IMG/VR virus record: IMGVR_UViG_3300002835_014852
Span: 1-42,356 of that record
From: a virus
Direction: 5' to 3' (one strand)
DNA: 42,356 nucleotides
Part shown: positions 1 through 8,232 of the stretch, piece after piece
Layout: every line of letters starts with the position of its first letter
Position numbering within the stretch: position 1 is the first letter of the stretch
Translations under genes and position numbers: made by a program
The notes under the pieces: generated by a model
Database searches by the model: none
What the model was told of the DNA's origin: nothing
Seen by the model: the letters and a program-made list of their open reading frames with translations, nothing else

Positions 1-690
1 AAAACACAAAACCCTTGCTGTGCGGATATTGCAATATGTTTTTTGTCGCCAAGGCTGGACAGATTTTAGGTTTTTAGCTGGTGGCACGGGCGTTGTCAGG
101 GTGTTGGTGCAAATGGTTGGTTTATGACTTTGAGGACGGCTGCGGGGGAGCGATCGCTAAAAACACAAAACCCTTGCTGTGCGGATATTGCAATATGTTT
201 TTTGTCGCCAAGGCTGGACAGATTTTAGGTTTTTAGCTGGTGGCACGGGCGTTGTCAGGGTGTTGGTGCAAATGGTTGGTTTATGACTTTGAGGACGGCT
301 GCGGGGGAGCGATCGCTAAAAACACAAAACCCTTGCTGTGCGGATATTGCAATATGTTTTTTGTCGCCAAGGCTGGACAGATTTTAGGTTTTTAGCTGGT
401 GGCACGGGCGTTGTTAGGGCATTGGTGCAAATGGTTGGTTTGCGGCTTGGGGGACGGCTGCGGGGGAGCGATCGCTAAAAACACAAAACCCTTGCTGTGC
501 GGATATTGCAATATGTTTTTATCGCCAAGACTGGGCAGATTTTAGGTTTTTAGCTGGTGGCACGGGCGTTGTTAGGGCGTTGGTGCAAATGGTTGGTTTG
601 CGGCTTGGGGGACGGCTGCGGGGGAATATTGCCAAAAACACGAAACCCTTGCTGTGCGGGGATTACAATATGTTTTTGTCGCCAAGGGTG
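1..690. repeat. 159-bp tandem repeat array, about 4.3 copies
   Basis: Units begin at about 1, 160, 319, 478 and 635. The first three are almost identical, the fourth is 2 bp shorter, and the fifth diverges after about 690. Each full unit carries an A/C-rich start (AAAACACAAAACCC), the palindrome ATATTGCAATAT, the conserved stretch TTGCTGTGCGG, and (copies 1-3) a HIP1 octamer GCGATCGC at the junction. Open frames across it (for example 550-771 minus, 580-798 plus) are artefacts of the repetition. I see no gene in 1-831. The array could be an origin/iteron region, a recombination hotspot or a spread cyanobacterial repeat; the sequence does not decide. A single degenerate copy of the core lies at 31103-31136. 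Confidence 0.9.
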
Positions 691-742
691 GCATCCGTCG
701 GGCTTTTTTACCGATGGTGCTGGGCGTTGACGTGGTGTGAGT

Positions 743-771
743 ACAAATCTACGGCTAACAACAAAAGTCAA
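743..771 (-). promoter_or_regulatory. decayed copy of the phage promoter family, pointing left
   Basis: On the minus strand TTGACT (766-771) is followed by the spacer TTTGTTGTTAGCCGTAG, nearly the spacer of the promoters at 3927, 20162, 31209 and 31547. The position of the -10 box reads ATTTGT, so activity is doubtful. It points into the repeat array, where I see no gene. Confidence 0.35.
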
Positions 772-831
772 CCCTTGTTTTATTTTTTAATGCAGTAATT
801 AAGCTTTTACTGCATTACTTGATTGATTGGT

Positions 832-2709
832 TTACCCTATGAAATACTCGTCGTTATTTACCGCTGTCAACCTATCAACTTCGTCTGTTACCCAGCGTTG
901 ACTATACCCACAAAATTCGGCAACCTTGGCGCATAACTCGTATGCCTCTGATATATTTCTAAAACATTCTGTGTTTATTTTCCGGTTTTGCCCAACCCAC
1001 GCTTTGAAAGTATTGCCAGGGCGTTCGTTGTGTTCCAACAAAAAACCCATAATATAAAACAAGTGATCTTCACTTGGTGTCCAGCGGTAACCCTTCTCAA
1101 TCTTCTGTCCCCGCACCCATTGAATAAATGCCGCAGTCACTTTAAACGGCTTACCTTCTTTAGTGGTGCATTTTTTACACGCCCAATACAACTCTTCGTA
1201 GTCTGGGGAAAAATTACCAAGCTGCTCAAACGCCCATTGATAATTTCTGCTTTCCTGAATGAGATTTATAAATCTCTCACTCAAACTTGTCTCAATTAAC
1301 TGAAGCTCAATTTTCTTGTTCTGTCTAACTTTTTTGCGATCGCTCCCACCCTTCTTTGGCTCTGGTTCAGGCTTCGATAAATCAAACTCAAAGCCACAGT
1401 GTGGGCAGTATTCTTCTAGTTTGGGAATATCAGCCCGTCCACAGCCCCAAGCACCGTTAATGTCTTTCTCACCCTCTGGGCATCGCTTGCTGGTGGGTTT
1501 TGCTTTCTTAATCCCGTCCAATGTCCAGAGGTGTGGATCGTCAGGCATACCATGTTCATCTATAATTCCTGCGTGATCCAAATATATGGCTTTTTTAGTG
1601 CCACTTATCTTGACACCCCTTGCTCGTCCCCGTCTTTGGTTGGCTTTTGTGATCCGTTTTGTTGGTGATGCTAATTGCACACAACCCACCGATATTGAAG
1701 GTAGTTCTAAAATCTCGCAGTATGTTTCGAGATCGAACCCCTCGGTGAGAACGTCACAGTTGCACAATATGTGTGCCTCACCAGAGATAAATTTACGCAG
1801 AGCCTCTTTACGCTCTGGTTGGCGCATTTTGCCATCAATATGAACCGCAGGGATACCAGCCTGGTTGTATTCGGCAGCTATCTCCTTGGAGTGGATAACG
1901 CCACCGGCAAACACAATCGTCGGCAGATTCCCGTACTGATTCCTAACCCGCTTAACCCATGTAGCCACGAGTTCGCCTCGCAGTTCCTTGGTGTTGATCT
2001 TGTTTTGCAGCTTTTCTGCAACATAATCACCGTTATAGACTGGCACATCCTCAAGATCGGGAGGTGTTGTCGCATAATAAACGATTTCTGGCAGAAACCC
2101 TTTAGTTATTAATTCCGCGTGGGAAACCCCACATAAAATAGTGTCAAATATTCCCTTGAAGGTTTTTCCATAAGGGGGTTCAGGTGTGGCCGTGAAACCT
2201 ATCTTGTAAGCTTTTGGCAAGTTTGCAAACAAGTCTACAAAACTGTTTGAGGTTGCCAAGTGGCATTCATCAATAATAATTAGCTGAAAGTCAAATGGTA
2301 GCCTGTCCGCTTTCCATTGTTCCCAATTTTGGGCGACGGACTGAATCATAGAAACTTGAATCGGTCTGAATGGTGTGAATGGCCAAGTCCCGCTATTTGG
2401 TCCTTGAATAACCCCGATATCACTTTTATCTATACCAGCCGTAATTAAATGTTGGCGGATCTGTTTGATTATCTCGCCTCTATGTGACAGGAATAATATC
2501 TTTGACCCACTTAACCACGCTTTTGTAATTATTTTGGCGATTATTTTGCCTTTACCGCCACCTGTGGCAAGCTGAACAATCACAGATTTTTTTCCAGACT
2601 TAAATTGGTCTCTAACGCCTAAATACAAGTCTTTTTGATAATATCTCAAGTCAGATATTATTTCGCTTTCAGAAAGTTCTCGGATACTTTTTTGCACTAC
2701 TGGTATCAT
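832..2709 (-). CDS. SF2 DEAD/DEAH-type DNA helicase with zinc-binding insert
   Basis: A 625-residue superfamily 2 helicase of the UvrB/type III restriction 'ResIII' kind. Motifs in order: Walker A ATGGGKG (48-54), DECH box (147-150), motif III TAT (173-175), a second RecA domain with TEGFD (323-327) and motif VI QRRGRARG (359-366). Cysteines at 411, 424, 436 and 439 form a probable zinc ribbon. The remaining C-terminal ~170 residues match nothing I recognise. It probably unwinds or remodels phage DNA during replication or recombination. The ATG follows an A/C-rich leader without a Shine-Dalgarno site, downstream of a good promoter (2758-2786). It is the last gene of its strand before the repeat array. 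Confidence 0.93.
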   Translation of the reverse strand: MIPVVQKSIRELSESEIISDLRYYQKDLYLGVRDQFKSGKKSVIVQLATGGGKGKIIAKIITKAWLSGSKILFLSHRGEIIKQIRQHLITAGIDKSDIGVIQGPNSGTWPFTPFRPIQVSMIQSVAQNWEQWKADRLPFDFQLIIIDECHLATSNSFVDLFANLPKAYKIGFTATPEPPYGKTFKGIFDTILCGVSHAELITKGFLPEIVYYATTPPDLEDVPVYNGDYVAEKLQNKINTKELRGELVATWVKRVRNQYGNLPTIVFAGGVIHSKEIAAEYNQAGIPAVHIDGKMRQPERKEALRKFISGEAHILCNCDVLTEGFDLETYCEILELPSISVGCVQLASPTKRITKANQRRGRARGVKISGTKKAIYLDHAGIIDEHGMPDDPHLWTLDGIKKAKPTSKRCPEGEKDINGAWGCGRADIPKLEEYCPHCGFEFDLSKPEPEPKKGGSDRKKVRQNKKIELQLIETSLSERFINLIQESRNYQWAFEQLGNFSPDYEELYWACKKCTTKEGKPFKVTAAFIQWVRGQKIEKGYRWTPSEDHLFYIMGFLLEHNERPGNTFKAWVGQNRKINTECFRNISEAYELCAKVAEFCGYSQRWVTDEVDRLTAVNNDEYFIG

Positions 2710-2757
2710 TTTTTTGTGTTTTTTTTGTGTTTGTTTTTATTCTTGTTTTCTACAACA

Positions 2758-2786
2758 ACTGTAACATATTGAAGCAATATTGTCAA
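2758..2786 (-). promoter_or_regulatory. sigma70-type promoter of the helicase gene
   Basis: Minus strand: TTGACA (2781-2786), 17-bp spacer containing ATATTG...CAATAT, then TACAGT (2758-2763). The short transcript leader to the ATG at 2709 is A/C-rich. Confidence 0.6.
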
Positions 2787-2839
2787 CAAAAACATCAATA
2801 TCGCATCAATATTATATTTATATTTGGTGGTGAAAACAA

Positions 2840-2871
2840 AAAAACGCTTGATATTTGCATCTAGCGTTTTT
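2840..2871 (-). terminator. terminator after the spike gene
   Basis: AAAAACGCT (2840-2848) pairs with AGCGTTTTT (2863-2871); read leftward the stem ends in a T run. It closes the transcript of the minus-strand spike gene. Confidence 0.6.
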
Positions 2872-2908
2872 AGGTAGTAAATTGGTGCTGCAAATATTAT
2901 AACACATC

Positions 2909-3760
2909 TTACCATCCTCGGCTAACTATTGTGTCTCCATGACTATCTGTAGCTCCAATAGTAGCAATACTTTTCCCATTAATTTGTATATCTGTTGCGT
3001 TTATCAAATTCATGTTTGATCCATTTAAATCAAGCTCGATGATACCACCATTTGAACCCCCAAATCTAAATCGCTGTCCTGAAGCGTTTTTAATTTCCCA
3101 ATATCCATTCGCTGCGATAAAAGTCGCGCCACCTTGCGACAATGTAATCTTTTCATTCCCTGTTATGTTGATTGTTTTTTTTGTTTTGATATCAACATTA
3201 AAGCTGCCATCAATTTTGATATTGCCTCCGCCTGAAGAGATAACTTCTATATCTCCTTGCGGAGCATTAATAACTATTTTTTCGCCATTACATTTAATTG
3301 TAAAATCCCCCTCCACTATTATGTCTTTGTCTCCGCCAACCCCAATTTTACAATCACCAGCAATCAACCGTCGCTCGTCTCCGGGTATTTCTTGGGTATT
3401 ATCATTTACTGGGCTTGTTTGCGATAAGTCTGCTGGGTTTTTATTGTTCGTCAAAGTCCTCAGCAAAAAACCGTCACTCGAATTGCCCTCCACGAAACAA
3501 ACTAGAACCGTCGTTCCTATCGGTGGTATTGGCTCGTCGCTGTAACTTGTACTGCGCCCAGCTTGAATCCAATAGCTTTGTCCTTGTCCACCCATAGCTT
3601 CCGTTGAAACCCTTATTCGGCGATCATTTGCAGGATCTTGATTGTCTGTAACTGTTGCCACCTGTATAGCGTGTGACCGCGTTACAAGCTCACGAATATA
3701 TGGTAAAAGTTTTATTAAATCTGCGATCGCGCTCCAGTAATTTGCGGTTGGTCTTTGCAT
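2909..3760 (-). CDS. phage baseplate spike protein, gpV/Mu gp45-like
   Basis: 283 residues. The N-terminal half has the look of an OB-fold domain (valine-rich strands, the PIPPIGTTVLV segment near 77-87). The C-terminal half is a regular run of short beta repeats rich in I/V/N/G (about 140-270), as in the triple-stranded beta-helix of central tail spikes. It ends in GDTIVSRGW, typical of the P2 gpV and Mu gp45 type. Its role would be to pierce the host envelope at the tip of the tail. It stands alone on the minus strand, away from the other tail genes (24064-30793 and 37231-37710), so the tail genes are scattered. Confidence 0.85.
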   Translation of the reverse strand: MQRPTANYWSAIADLIKLLPYIRELVTRSHAIQVATVTDNQDPANDRRIRVSTEAMGGQGQSYWIQAGRSTSYSDEPIPPIGTTVLVCFVEGNSSDGFLLRTLTNNKNPADLSQTSPVNDNTQEIPGDERRLIAGDCKIGVGGDKDIIVEGDFTIKCNGEKIVINAPQGDIEVISSGGGNIKIDGSFNVDIKTKKTINITGNEKITLSQGGATFIAANGYWEIKNASGQRFRFGGSNGGIIELDLNGSNMNLINATDIQINGKSIATIGATDSHGDTIVSRGW

Positions 3761-3926
3761 ATAATTTTATTTTTGATTTAAAAAATGCCAAAAGTCTTGA
3801 TGTAGATTCCAACATACCAAAACTCCTGACATTAATCCAATATTGAGATTTGTAAATTCACGGGGAATTATTTATATTATATATTTAAATCTGCGAACAA
3901 TTTTATTATTTTATTTTCCCAGTCGC

Positions 3927-3955
3927 TTGACTTTATTTGTTGACCACAGTATTAT
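3927..3955 (+). promoter_or_regulatory. class 1 phage promoter P1
   Basis: TTGACT (3927-3932), a 17-bp spacer containing TTGTTGACCACAG, then TATTAT (3950-3955). The spacer as well as the boxes is shared with the promoters at 20162, 31209 and 31547. Drives the small genes at 3993 and 4090. Confidence 0.75.
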
Positions 3956-3992
3956 AGAGCAAGGAAATCAAAAACAAAACGTGCGAGATTTT

Positions 3993-4067
3993 ATGGTTTT
4001 CTGGACGCAAGGAGTTCCAGATTATGAAGCCTCACAACAAATTAAAAATGGAAGTGAGCTTTACTAA
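3993..4067 (+). CDS. possible 24-residue peptide
   Basis: A short open frame starting about 38 nt downstream of P1. A longer in-frame version from 3843 would include the promoter itself and is therefore unlikely. No clear Shine-Dalgarno site. It ends 22 nt before the next gene, so it could be a leader peptide; it may equally be chance. Confidence 0.25.
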   Translation: MVFWTQGVPDYEASQQIKNGSELY

Positions 4068-4089
4068 ATAACGATAAAAGGACAAAAAA

Positions 4090-4410
4090 ATGAATTCACA
4101 AGAACCTTTTGAATGTGAAACTGAATCAGATAAATTGGCGCAGCTTTACATGAAACTAAACGCCACAAGTCAGCAAGACGCACTAAACAGAATCGCTGAC
4201 CTAAAAACAATTAGTTCAAGCACAGAGGCTTCAATTAATGAAATACTAAATATTGACTTTCACATTGCTAGACGCGATCTGCGAAACAAATCTATTACTC
4301 AAAAACTAACAATGCTTTCTATTATTGGAAAAAGATTGCGAACATTAACGGATGTTGCTAACTGTCCAGAAGTTTTGAGTTTTGAAGAATTGGCAACGCG
4401 TGACAACTAA
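4090..4410 (+). CDS. hypothetical protein, 106 residues
   Basis: Mostly helical, with a polar N-terminus and a basic middle (RRDLRNKS). I recognise no family. The start has AAAAGG seven bases upstream. Transcribed from P1 and closed by the strong bidirectional terminator at 4427-4478. Confidence 0.7.
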   Translation: MNSQEPFECETESDKLAQLYMKLNATSQQDALNRIADLKTISSSTEASINEILNIDFHIARRDLRNKSITQKLTMLSIIGKRLRTLTDVANCPEVLSFEELATRDN

Positions 4411-4426
4411 ATCCAAAGCCTTAACA

Positions 4427-4478
4427 AATTAATTATTTGATGATTTGAAAATAATGCCAAATCATCAAATAATTAATT
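4427..4478. terminator. bidirectional terminator, 21-bp perfect stem
   Basis: Arms 4427-4447 and 4458-4478 are exact inverted repeats around a 10-nt loop. It lies between converging genes, and the right arm touches the stop codon of the RNR beta gene. Confidence 0.8.
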
Positions 4479-5272
4479 TAATACATAAACTTGTTGCTGT
4501 TTTCAAATTTTGCCCGATAAATCGAGATATCAGTCCATCTTGTTAGTGGCGCAGAGCTACCACTAACAATCAACTCATTGGACTGCTGAAGAAACCAATC
4601 AGTGTTTACCTCAAAGCCAAAATGCTGAGAGGGAATATTCAGTTTTTCCGTGATATAGGCGACAGTTTTGCGCTGTAACCTGATCAAATTATCAACTGCA
4701 CCATAATTAAGCTTATTTAAAATTCCCCTGCCACCAGCAACGTGCAAAAATTCATCCTTTGCAATCATTTCGCTAACCCACAACAAGGAATGTCCGCCCA
4801 GCCGCAGAAGTATTGGCAGCGAACAGCCAAGGAACACGCCAACCTCTAAAGTTGATGACTTTTGCAAAGGATGCCCTCCCGCGCTTTTCCACTCTTCATT
4901 AATTAGTGCAGCCTCATTCCGATGCCAATCGGACACCGGATATGTTTGTAAAGCGTATTTAATTTGATGTGCGTGAACCGCCTCGTCTTTTATAAATGCC
5001 TTGAGAAGTTTCCCAACAATTCCGGCCGTGGTTTTTTCATCAAGCTTCCTGATAAATTCACCAATATATGCACCAACCTCAACTTCTAGTACGTCTGCCA
5101 AAGATAGCACCCTAGAAATTGTTTCAGAGATTCCAAAATCACCACCAAAGGTATATTCGTACGCGTCGAGTTCTTGCGGTGTCCAGAAGTGCGGTGACCC
5201 ATTTTCCTTGCATTTAAAATCATACAGATTTTGTAAACTTACACTATTCTTTTGCTGAGTTAAATTCATCAT
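4478..5272 (-). CDS. nrdB: ribonucleotide reductase beta (R2-like) subunit, short form
   Basis: 264 residues, well below the usual 320-375. Metal-ligand pattern of R2: carboxylates near 63-65, E97-x-x-H100, E143, E174-x-x-H177. The segment KDEFLHVAGGRGILN corresponds to the strongly conserved second EXXH helix of NrdB. The C-terminus ends in FMY, as in tails that carry the radical-transfer tyrosine. The residue aligned with E. coli radical Tyr122 (seven after the first EXXH glutamate) is Ile104, so a classical tyrosyl radical cannot form there; a Mn/Fe, Mn/Mn or other cofactor is implied. Lies 33 bp downstream of the alpha gene, in one operon. Confidence 0.88.
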   Translation of the reverse strand: MMNLTQQKNSVSLQNLYDFKCKENGSPHFWTPQELDAYEYTFGGDFGISETISRVLSLADVLEVEVGAYIGEFIRKLDEKTTAGIVGKLLKAFIKDEAVHAHQIKYALQTYPVSDWHRNEAALINEEWKSAGGHPLQKSSTLEVGVFLGCSLPILLRLGGHSLLWVSEMIAKDEFLHVAGGRGILNKLNYGAVDNLIRLQRKTVAYITEKLNIPSQHFGFEVNTDWFLQQSNELIVSGSSAPLTRWTDISIYRAKFENSNKFMY

Positions 5273-5305
5273 TTTGTATCCGTGAGTTTCGTGTTTAAAA
5301 AATAA

Positions 5306-7066
5306 TTAGCCTTCGCCGCAAACCATACAAATTTCCTCTTCGCATTGGGCTGTCATTGCAATACCCTTATTTAAATACTCCTGATTTACACTATCTGCCA
5401 TTTGATAGTATGTTGTTGGCAATGGCGATCGCAATGTAAAATCCTCAAACCAGTCTTTGTCTATTCTACGGTGAATATCAAAACTACCCGCATGAGCCAG
5501 TCCAGTGTATTCAGCGAGAAGTTGAAATTCCTCCCACAAAAGCTGAATAGTATCATGCCCAACCTCGGACATAACCTCAACATCTCCATGCTCTGTAATT
5601 GCATCTCCGTATACTTCTGATGCACGAACTTGTGTGCGAGAGTATGGTGGATTTATATTTCTGCAAGTTGTAAACCCATCAATATCCTTGTAATCCAAAT
5701 AGACACGCTGGTTTGGTTCAATACTATAAATTCTTTCTAAATTAAATTCTCCGCCTATCTCAGCCCCCTTTTCATAAGCAGTTTTAAGCCATGACGCAAT
5801 TTCTACTCCCTTATAGCTGCCACCATTATCAAGATATTTGATAGTATCATTCAATCTTAACGCTCTCATGCTGTTGGCGCACTCTAGATAGGTTACGCCC
5901 TGCCTTCTTAGGAAATTAGCCCAACCTAACCAACCAACAGCAATCTGCCTGTCCTCGTTTGCCGGCAGATATAATTCTGGGTTTGCATTAACAGCATCTC
6001 GCCAAGAATAGTGAATTAAAGCAAGCAACTTGACAACGGCACATAATGCCTCTGGCAAATCTTCGGGCTTTTCAATTTGCCCAGCATTTACTGGGGACAC
6101 CAAACAAGAAGCCTTATCTTCTAAATAAATACCCATACAGACATTGGCATACAGACCAGGTGCTTTTATTTTTTCTAGCATCAAGGACTCGTTGTTAACT
6201 TTTTCTATCACCAAGTTCACCAATTTGGTGTTTGAAAATATCTCCGAAGAGTATCGGAGACCTTTTTTACTTCCGCCCAAAATTTTGCTTAATGGATAAT
6301 TTAAATACTCTTCAATATCTGGATTTGTGTAATCCATCGCGGTTGTTACAATCCCGCCCCGTTTTTTTGTCGTCCCACCACGAGCTAGAACTTTACAGAT
6401 ACCATTTAAAAGCTGTAAAACGCTACCAACGTCGCCACTCTCAATACATTTAGCCAGCCACCGATATATTTCTATAAACCCTGTGTCTGTGCTGCCAAGC
6501 CCAAAAATACCCGTGCTGACAGTTTTGGTAGAGGTCTGCTCCCCAGCCTGTCTAATTGCAGACAAATCCAAAAATATTTGTTTGCCTAGCAAGGCTGCAT
6601 CAATAAAAGATCTCCAACTACCCTCAATTGAATCCATATCGTCACCGACAAAAATAATTGCAACATTTTTGTCGGAAGACATATTTTGCTTCTCTAAAAT
6701 TTCTCCCCATTTTTGCTTATCTACATATACCTCCTTGTTCTCTTGAGACATTTTATCAATGTCTGGATGGCTTGGATCACAGTAAAAATTCCAAACTATA
6801 GGGACAGCTTCCCAAAACACAACCTTTTCAGCACCAAACTGAATTTTAACTCCTGCACCTTTGCGGATGTAATATGATATTGCACTTACCATCGCGCCTA
6901 GACCTATTTTTTTGTCCCAAACACGAAGCATACAACTAGGGGCGTTAGTTTTATACTCTGGATTTAAAATAAAATCTTTAATTCTGCCTGTTGGGGCAAC
7001 GTACTGAGAGTCAAGCAGGGATTGAATTTCTGGCGAAACTCTTGTAGCATTTTTTGTGTCTGTCAT
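5306..7066 (-). CDS. nrdA: ribonucleotide reductase alpha (catalytic) subunit
   Basis: 586 residues from the ATG at 7066; a TTG at 7093 would add nine. Recognisable parts: RGG...NPDIEEYL (about 236-255), the thiyl-loop candidate NVCMG with Cys310, a second cysteine Cys321, the Tyr-Tyr pair 553-554 used to receive the radical from beta, and a C-terminal cysteine cluster (575, 580, 583; CMVC) that would be re-reduced by thioredoxin/glutaredoxin. Class I/II enzymes normally read N-x-C-x-E at the active site; here glutamate is replaced by glycine (312). No ATP-cone domain is evident at the N-terminus. First gene of the nrdAB operon, divergent from 7245. Confidence 0.88.
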   Translation of the reverse strand: MTDTKNATRVSPEIQSLLDSQYVAPTGRIKDFILNPEYKTNAPSCMLRVWDKKIGLGAMVSAISYYIRKGAGVKIQFGAEKVVFWEAVPIVWNFYCDPSHPDIDKMSQENKEVYVDKQKWGEILEKQNMSSDKNVAIIFVGDDMDSIEGSWRSFIDAALLGKQIFLDLSAIRQAGEQTSTKTVSTGIFGLGSTDTGFIEIYRWLAKCIESGDVGSVLQLLNGICKVLARGGTTKKRGGIVTTAMDYTNPDIEEYLNYPLSKILGGSKKGLRYSSEIFSNTKLVNLVIEKVNNESLMLEKIKAPGLYANVCMGIYLEDKASCLVSPVNAGQIEKPEDLPEALCAVVKLLALIHYSWRDAVNANPELYLPANEDRQIAVGWLGWANFLRRQGVTYLECANSMRALRLNDTIKYLDNGGSYKGVEIASWLKTAYEKGAEIGGEFNLERIYSIEPNQRVYLDYKDIDGFTTCRNINPPYSRTQVRASEVYGDAITEHGDVEVMSEVGHDTIQLLWEEFQLLAEYTGLAHAGSFDIHRRIDKDWFEDFTLRSPLPTTYYQMADSVNQEYLNKGIAMTAQCEEEICMVCGEG

Positions 7067-7143
7067 TGGAATTGAAAAATGGTTATCAAACAATTATATT
7101 GTAAAATTGAAAATTTATTTTTAAGGACTTCAAAAACCAAAGC

Positions 7144-7187
7144 GAAGATTCACTATATATTTTTTGAAAAATATATAGTGAATCTTC
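7144..7187. promoter_or_regulatory. 44-bp perfect palindrome between divergent genes
   Basis: Arms 7144-7164 and 7167-7187 are exact inverted repeats (core AGATTCACTATATAT). It lies between the divergent nrdA and 7245 genes, so it cannot be a terminator for either. A shared operator or a cruciform site is more likely. The downstream gene 7245 looks DNA-binding. Confidence 0.6.
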
Positions 7188-7244
7188 TATAAAAATGTAA
7201 TAATATTATTTTGTAGCTCAATTATACGACCAAAGGAGAAAATA

Positions 7245-8090
7245 ATGCTAACAGATGCTGAAACAGAACAAAGCGAAGAGGTACAAAGCGAAGAGGCAAA
7301 AGACGAATTACTTACAGAAGAGTGGAGTGAATTATTGCGGAAAAAAAACCACAAAACAAAAATAGCTACGACAATTTCACAAATTATTAATGATCCACAT
7401 TTTCCAGAAAAAAGGATAGAAGGAGCTTATCCCGATCTTAAAGATAGTGAGGTAGAAATTAAATATCAAACTTTTGCGAAAAAATGGTCGGGAATTAGGC
7501 AAGAAAAAAAATATGGGAGAACAACTGTCCCGCCAAGTGAGGCAAAAGGTTTAACCCTTGATGATTTTGCGGCATTAACTGGCGACTTTCTTGGGAAGAA
7601 AGGACTAAACAGGGATGTTATTAATCGCGTTTTACATAGTGGTGACAGCAGTGTTAAAACAAGACACAGAACGGCAAATGAGAAAGCCATTAAAATATTA
7701 AGTAATTTTACAAAAGATTACACTTTCGATCAAATTCTGAATATGGCTAAAGAGGCGATCGCTGAATCCAAAAAAAATGAAGCCGAAAGAATAAACAATC
7801 CGCATGAAACTGATCCAATAGAATATCCAATAAAAGAATCTGGATTAAAGCTGCGCGATGTAGTTAACAGATACATAAAAAGACATGGACATGATCACCT
7901 ACTTTCTGAAATTATGAAAATTTCAGGATACGAAGAGGAGTCAAAAGCTAAAGCTCTCGCTTTTAATTTGTTGTCTGGGTCTGATCCACATATTGCGACC
8001 GTTGTCATCCTCTCACGAGAGATGGAAATACCAGGAGAAAAAATGATCGAAATTGTTAGGAGGTCTTTTATGCCAAACATTAATATATAA
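7245..8090 (+). CDS. putative DNA-binding protein, 281 residues
   Basis: Very acidic N-terminus (1-30), then two charged helical segments. Residues about 103-155 (LTLDDFAALTG ... INRVLHSG) have the look of a helix-turn-helix, and a second similar stretch lies at about 200-270. I cannot name a family. The ATG has a clear site AAAGGAGA, unlike the A/C-leader genes nearby. Its place beside the 44-bp palindrome suggests a regulator of itself and nrdAB; that is inference. Confidence 0.72.
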   Translation: MLTDAETEQSEEVQSEEAKDELLTEEWSELLRKKNHKTKIATTISQIINDPHFPEKRIEGAYPDLKDSEVEIKYQTFAKKWSGIRQEKKYGRTTVPPSEAKGLTLDDFAALTGDFLGKKGLNRDVINRVLHSGDSSVKTRHRTANEKAIKILSNFTKDYTFDQILNMAKEAIAESKKNEAERINNPHETDPIEYPIKESGLKLRDVVNRYIKRHGHDHLLSEIMKISGYEEESKAKALAFNLLSGSDPHIATVVILSREMEIPGEKMIEIVRRSFMPNINI

Positions 8091-8103
8091 ACATTATTTA
8101 TAT

Positions 8104-8140
8104 AATAACATATATTTTGCCGTATAAAATATATGTTATT
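8104..8140 (+). terminator. terminator, 15-bp stem
   Basis: Arms 8104-8118 and 8126-8140 match exactly around a 7-nt loop, 14 nt after the stop of the 7245 gene. AT-rich with a weak T tract. Confidence 0.6.
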
Positions 8141-8152
8141 AGTTTATTTATC

Positions 8153-8181
8153 TTGCCAAATCCAAATATTGCTGCTATTAT
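8153..8181 (+). promoter_or_regulatory. promoter of the SSB-like gene
   Basis: TTGCCA (8153-8158), 17-bp spacer, TATTAT (8176-8181). The predicted transcript start near 8188 rules out the GTG at 8188 as start codon and favours the ATG at 8233. Confidence 0.6.
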
Positions 8182-8232
8182 AGAAATGTGGAGACACACA
8201 AAAAAACAAAACTCAAAAAACGCACAAAAAAT

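Noticed and set aside
550-798. Open frames on both strands across the 159-bp repeats
   Set aside because: They follow the repeat unit, have no ribosome site, and recur only because the DNA is repeated.
2706-2915. 69-codon minus-strand frame between the helicase and spike genes
   Set aside because: It spans the spike terminator and the helicase promoter and has lysine/asparagine low-complexity ends; regulatory DNA, not a gene.
3012-3545. 177-codon plus frame inside the spike gene
   Set aside because: Antisense shadow of a recognisable beta-helix protein, proline/serine-rich as expected for such shadows.
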